A model generated the notes under the pieces. That model did not search any database. It saw nothing but the letters and a program-made list of their open reading frames with translations, and was not told the DNA's origin. Below are positions 32,222 through 34,603 of a stretch of 34,603 nt of DNA, piece after piece; positions within the stretch are counted from its first letter, which is position 1; each line of letters begins with the position of its first letter. The position numbers were made by a program, and so were the translations under genes. Origin of the DNA: Oscillospiraceae bacterium (GTDB lineage Bacteria; Bacillota; Clostridia; Oscillospirales; Oscillospiraceae); the NCBI GenBank assembly GCA_910575695.1, contig CAJTGJ010000035.1, positions 1-34,603 of the forward strand, read 5' to 3'.

Positions 32222-32256
32222 CCTCCAATCTGAATTTCAAAAATTCAGATTGGAGG
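32222..32256 (+). promoter_or_regulatory. Perfect 16-bp hairpin that buries the ribosome binding site of the gene at 32266
   Basis: CCTCCAATCTGAATTT (32222-32237) is fully complementary to 32241-32256 with a 3-nt loop CAA. The downstream arm ends in GGAGG, the ribosome binding site of the TTG start at 32266, so translation would need the stem opened. A protein, a small RNA or the ribosome of a leader peptide could do that. Confidence 0.8.
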
Positions 32257-32265
32257 TAGCAAACC

Positions 32266-32616
32266 TTGAAAAACTATCGCAAAAGCGATTATGCCCTGAA
32301 CAAGTTCAGCGAGGGCATTGTATATCAATTTTCCGACCGAACCTTGGAAATCTCTTTGGAGGACTTTATGCGGGACAACCCCGGCAAGACAGAAGCGGAT
32401 TTTATGGCCCTGAAAGCTGTGTCTGACGAAATTTACTTGGAGCAGGCCCGTCTTGAAACAGCCCAGGGGAATAAGACGTTTTCCATGACCGGGCTGGAGG
32501 ACGCCATAGCGCATCCCGCCCCATCCCTGGACGACAGCTTCATTATGTCCGATGACCGCCGCCGTGTCAAGCTGGCGGTGGACAAGCTCCGTACATACTT
32601 CAACGAGGTCAAATAA
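32266..32616 (+). CDS. Small protein resembling the N-terminus of ICE sigma-like factors
   Basis: A 116-residue protein: SDYALNKFSEGIVYQFSDRTLEISLEDFMRDNPGKTEADFMALKAVSDEIYLEQ. From memory, the same opening occurs in sigma-70-like regulators carried by Clostridia ICEs, but here no helix-turn-helix follows, so it may be a shortened or regulatory version. The start is TTG 32266; GGAGG nine bases upstream is locked in a 16-bp stem. A terminator follows its stop. It sits next to the MazF, Xis and Int genes and could link element state to excision, which is speculative. Confidence 0.6.
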   Translation: MKNYRKSDYALNKFSEGIVYQFSDRTLEISLEDFMRDNPGKTEADFMALKAVSDEIYLEQARLETAQGNKTFSMTGLEDAIAHPAPSLDDSFIMSDDRRRVKLAVDKLRTYFNEVK

Positions 32617-32623
32617 CTTCATG

Positions 32624-32657
32624 GGAGGGCTGTCAGCGTTGACGGCCCTCCTGTTTT
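32624..32657 (+). terminator. Terminator after the gene at 32266
   Basis: GGAGGGC (32624-32630) pairs with GCCCTCC (32645-32651), with an inner TCA/TGA pair, followed by TGTTTT. It begins seven bases after the stop codon. Confidence 0.75.
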
Positions 32658-33306
32658 ACACTCTGAAAAAATATTTTGAGATTTTTTTCATTTTCAACCC
32701 CTACACCCCCCTCTTTTAAGTGCATTAGGTGAAAGGCGATGGAAAGCCCTTCACCTGTTCCTCGTTTGTGCGGCGAATGGGTTTGACCTTTGACAACTTC
32801 ATACCCATTCATCAAGCACATTCCTATTGCCGCAAGCCACTTTTGCCGCCGCGCCAGGATGTGCCGGACACCGACAGCGGGATGCCACACTATCATTTCG
32901 TCTACGGTCTGCCGTCCGGCATGGAGCGAGTACCAGCGGCCATGAAATACCGGGCGGCTCCCGGTACGGCCACGACCGGCAATAGGGACAATGATACTCC
33001 TGTTCAGTCACAGTCCGAGCGTGATAGCGTTTTCCAGCGTGAAGCCGTCGCAGGCAATGAGAACAGCCGACAGAGAACCTGCCGGGGGTGAAATTCCCGT
33101 GGAGCTGGTTGCCGCCAGCCGTTTGATGACTTCCCACAGCGAGCCGGGGTGTCGCGGACAAATAGGCTTGCTTTCATATAGGCCGGACAGCGGGACGGGT
33201 TTATGGAAACGGGAGCGTTTATGCTCCGCCAACCTTGATATGTCACACTGTCCGGCCCCTACATAGGCGGCGCAGGCCGTCTAATTTTTATAGGAGGTCA
33301 AACACC
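32658..33306. other. Gene-free structured region before mazF
   Basis: About 650 bp with no credible gene on either strand; open frames here have poor ribosome binding sites and no recognisable sequence. It contains a hairpin AGGTGAA/TTCACCT (32727-32756) extended by GGC/GCC, and a perfect 10-bp inverted repeat GGCCGGACAG/CTGTCCGGCC (33181-33190 with 33248-33257) that encloses GGAGC/GCTCC (33212-33227), a branched-RNA-like layout 50 bp ahead of the mazF start. It may be the remains of older genes or a regulatory leader. Confidence 0.5.
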
Positions 33307-33840
33307 ATGAGCAGGACATATTTACGCGGCGACCTATACTACGCCGACCTGGGCCACGGGATCGGCTCGGAGCAGAAAGGCACCCGGCCCATCGTTATCA
33401 TTCAGAACAACATGGGCAACAAGCACAGCCCCACCGTCATTATCGCCGCCATCACCAGCAAGGCCAACATCAAGGCCAAACTGCCCACCCACTACTACCT
33501 GGACGCCGGGAACGGGCTGGCACAGCCGTCCCTTGTTTTGTTGGAGCAAATTCGCACCATAGACAAGCAGCGGTTGTCCGGCTACATCGGCAGGCTGGAC
33601 GAGAAACATATCCGGGGCATCAACCACGCCCTGGCGGTCAGCATCGGCCTGATCGAACCCGTACCCCCGAAACTGACCCTTTGCTTATGCGGCGCTTGTG
33701 CTGACGCTTTTCGCGGCACAGGCGCTTTTGCTTTGCGGGAGGCCGCGCCGGGACAGGCTGAAAAGGAAGTCTGCGTCTACTGCGGCCAGCGCCCTGGAAT
33801 GGAGTATGTGGTCACGCCGAAAGGAGGGGCGGGCGTATGA
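33307..33840 (+). CDS. MazF/PemK-family toxin with C-terminal zinc ribbon
   Basis: A 177-residue protein. Residues 1-118 are a PemK/MazF endoribonuclease-like domain: [30 protein letters not shown] with the GSEQ.GTRP loop, [10 protein letters not shown], and [24 protein letters not shown]. Such toxins cut mRNA at short motifs. Residues about 124-177 form an added Cys-rich tail ([15 protein letters not shown]) that looks like a zinc ribbon. No antitoxin gene is visible on either side, so control may come from elsewhere or the protein may act on another task. ATG 33307 follows AGGAGGTC. Its stop overlaps the Xis start (ATGA). Confidence 0.88.
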   Translation: MSRTYLRGDLYYADLGHGIGSEQKGTRPIVIIQNNMGNKHSPTVIIAAITSKANIKAKLPTHYYLDAGNGLAQPSLVLLEQIRTIDKQRLSGYIGRLDEKHIRGINHALAVSIGLIEPVPPKLTLCLCGACADAFRGTGAFALREAAPGQAEKEVCVYCGQRPGMEYVVTPKGGAGV

Positions 33841-34040
33841 GTTATCCTGATGTGCCTATCTGGGAGAAGTACACACTGACCATTGAGGAAGCCGCTAAAT
33901 ACTTCCGTATCGGAGAAAAGAAGCTGCGGAAACTGGCGGAGGAAAACCCGGACGCCAACTGGCTGATAATGAACGGGAACCGCATCCAGATCAAGCGTAG
34001 GCAGTTTGAAAAGGTCATTGACTCCCTGGATGTGATTTAA
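33837..34040 (+). CDS. xis: Tn916-like excisionase
   Basis: A 67-residue winged-helix protein like Xis of Tn916: [56 protein letters not shown]. It directs the integrase toward excision. ATG 33837 overlaps the end of the toxin gene by four bases and has GGAGG nine bases upstream. The coupling to a MazF-type gene suggests that excision and toxin are made together. The integrase gene begins 87 bp after its stop, with a promoter of its own. Confidence 0.92.
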   Translation: MSYPDVPIWEKYTLTIEEAAKYFRIGEKKLRKLAEENPDANWLIMNGNRIQIKRRQFEKVIDSLDVI

Positions 34041-34048
34041 TCGCAGAT

Positions 34049-34076
34049 TTGCATAGAGCCGGAAATATGATAGAAT
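34049..34076 (+). promoter_or_regulatory. Probable promoter of the integrase
   Basis: TTGCAT (34049-34054), a 16-bp spacer and TAGAAT (34071-34076): three and five of six matches. It lies in the gap between xis and int and would allow int to be made without xis. Confidence 0.5.
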
Positions 34077-34127
34077 ATTGTCAAGTCGTATCAAGGCTCG
34101 TTCCAGTTTCGGAAAGGAGTTTTACCA

Positions 34128-34603
34128 ATGGCGGAAAAACGACGTGACAGCAAAGGCCGCATATTAAGAACTGGAGAGAGCCAGCGAAAAGACGGGAGAT
34201 ACGCATATAAGTACACGGACAGCACCGGCAAGCCCCAATTTGTCTATGCCTGGAAGCTGGTAGCCACGGACAAGACCCCGGCTGGCAAGCGGGATGACAT
34301 TTCCCTCCGGGAGAAGGAAAAGGAGATCAACCAGGATATTGCGGACGGCATCGACACCGTAGGCAAAAAAATGACCGTCTGCCAGCTCTACGCCAAGCAG
34401 AACAGCCAGCGGGCGGATGTGAAGCGGGGCACCAAGAAACAGCGGGAATACCTGATGGGCCTTTTGCGGGACGACCCTCTCGGCAGGAAAAGCATTGACG
34501 CGGTAAAGCCCTCCGACGCCAAAGAGTGGGCCATCCGCATGAGGGAAAAGGGCTTTAGCTACCAGTCCATCAGCAACTACAAACGTTCCCTCCGGGCAGC
34601 GTT
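34128..34603 (+). CDS. int: Tn916/Tn1549-type integrase, N-terminal part (cut by window edge)
   Basis: The first 158 codons of a tyrosine integrase very close to Int of Tn916: MAEKRRDSKGRILRTGESQ, DGRYAYKYTDSTGKPQFVYAWKL (arm-type DNA-binding domain, about 1-70), then KMTVCQLYAKQNSQR and SIDAVKPSDAKEWAIRMREKG in the core-binding domain. The catalytic domain lies right of the window. It is needed for integration and excision of the element, so the element end (attR) is expected soon after this gene. ATG 34128 follows GGAAAGGAG. As far as visible the frame is intact. Confidence 0.95.
   Translation, partial: MAEKRRDSKGRILRTGESQRKDGRYAYKYTDSTGKPQFVYAWKLVATDKTPAGKRDDISLREKEKEINQDIADGIDTVGKKMTVCQLYAKQNSQRADVKRGTKKQREYLMGLLRDDPLGRKSIDAVKPSDAKEWAIRMREKGFSYQSISNYKRSLRAA

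Noticed and set aside
31945..32259. Possible 104-residue protein between sortase and the next gene
   Set aside because: The frame runs through two terminator-like hairpins, has no family pattern and is unlikely to be coding.
32729..33161. Possible genes on both strands in the region before mazF
   Set aside because: Poor ribosome binding sites, odd composition and no recognisable domains; overlapping frames on both strands look like chance.

Overview
The window looks like part of a Tn916/Tn1549-type integrative and conjugative element (ICE) from a gut Clostridia (Oscillospiraceae/Lachnospiraceae-like). The basis is family recognition by eye: a Tn916-like Int/Xis pair at the right end, a MobC/MobP relaxase, PcfB, VirD4, Maff2, TrbL, PrgI, VirB4 and CHAP-protein series, and small DUF3848/DUF7695 proteins typical of Firmicute ICEs. 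The backbone is GC-rich. The cargo at about 22.4-32 kb looks more AT-rich. No search was run.

Layout. 1-1188 (minus): parB (cut by the window edge) and parA. 1377-4069: two gene remnants, the C-terminal part of a large serine recombinase and the C-terminal part of an SNF2-type helicase, on either side of a small zinc-ribbon gene. 4.1-5.2 kb: small accessory genes and an alkyltransferase-like gene. 5.3-8.1 kb: DUF3848, a toprim protein, a ParM-like actin, a small ParR-like partner, and two 54-bp units of inverted repeats that resemble a centromere. 8.1-21.4 kb: mobilisation and type IV secretion operon with many overlapping genes, including an unexpected radical SAM gene, closed by a strong terminator. 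21.4-22.5 kb: XRE repressor and SLOG gene sharing a palindromic operator, plus a broken second copy of the XRE gene.

The most striking part is 22.5-31.9 kb. HU, a TetR regulator and a XerC/D-like tyrosine recombinase are followed by a 196-bp segment bounded by 24-bp inverted repeats (one mismatch). Each repeat has the 9-6-9 architecture of a tyrosine-recombinase core site. The segment carries a good sigma-A promoter (TTGTCA, 17 bp, TATAAT) that points left, away from the genes on its right: a response-regulator diguanylate cyclase, a PilZ protein, a 1446-residue wall-anchored adhesin and a class B sortase. I read this as an invertible promoter switch, here in the OFF orientation, that would make c-di-GMP signalling and a sortase-anchored adhesin phase-variable as ICE cargo. 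Inversion itself is inferred, not seen.

The right end (31.9-34.6 kb) holds several strong RNA hairpins (one buries a ribosome binding site), a small unknown protein, a MazF/PemK toxin with a zinc-ribbon tail, Xis, and the first 158 codons of the integrase.
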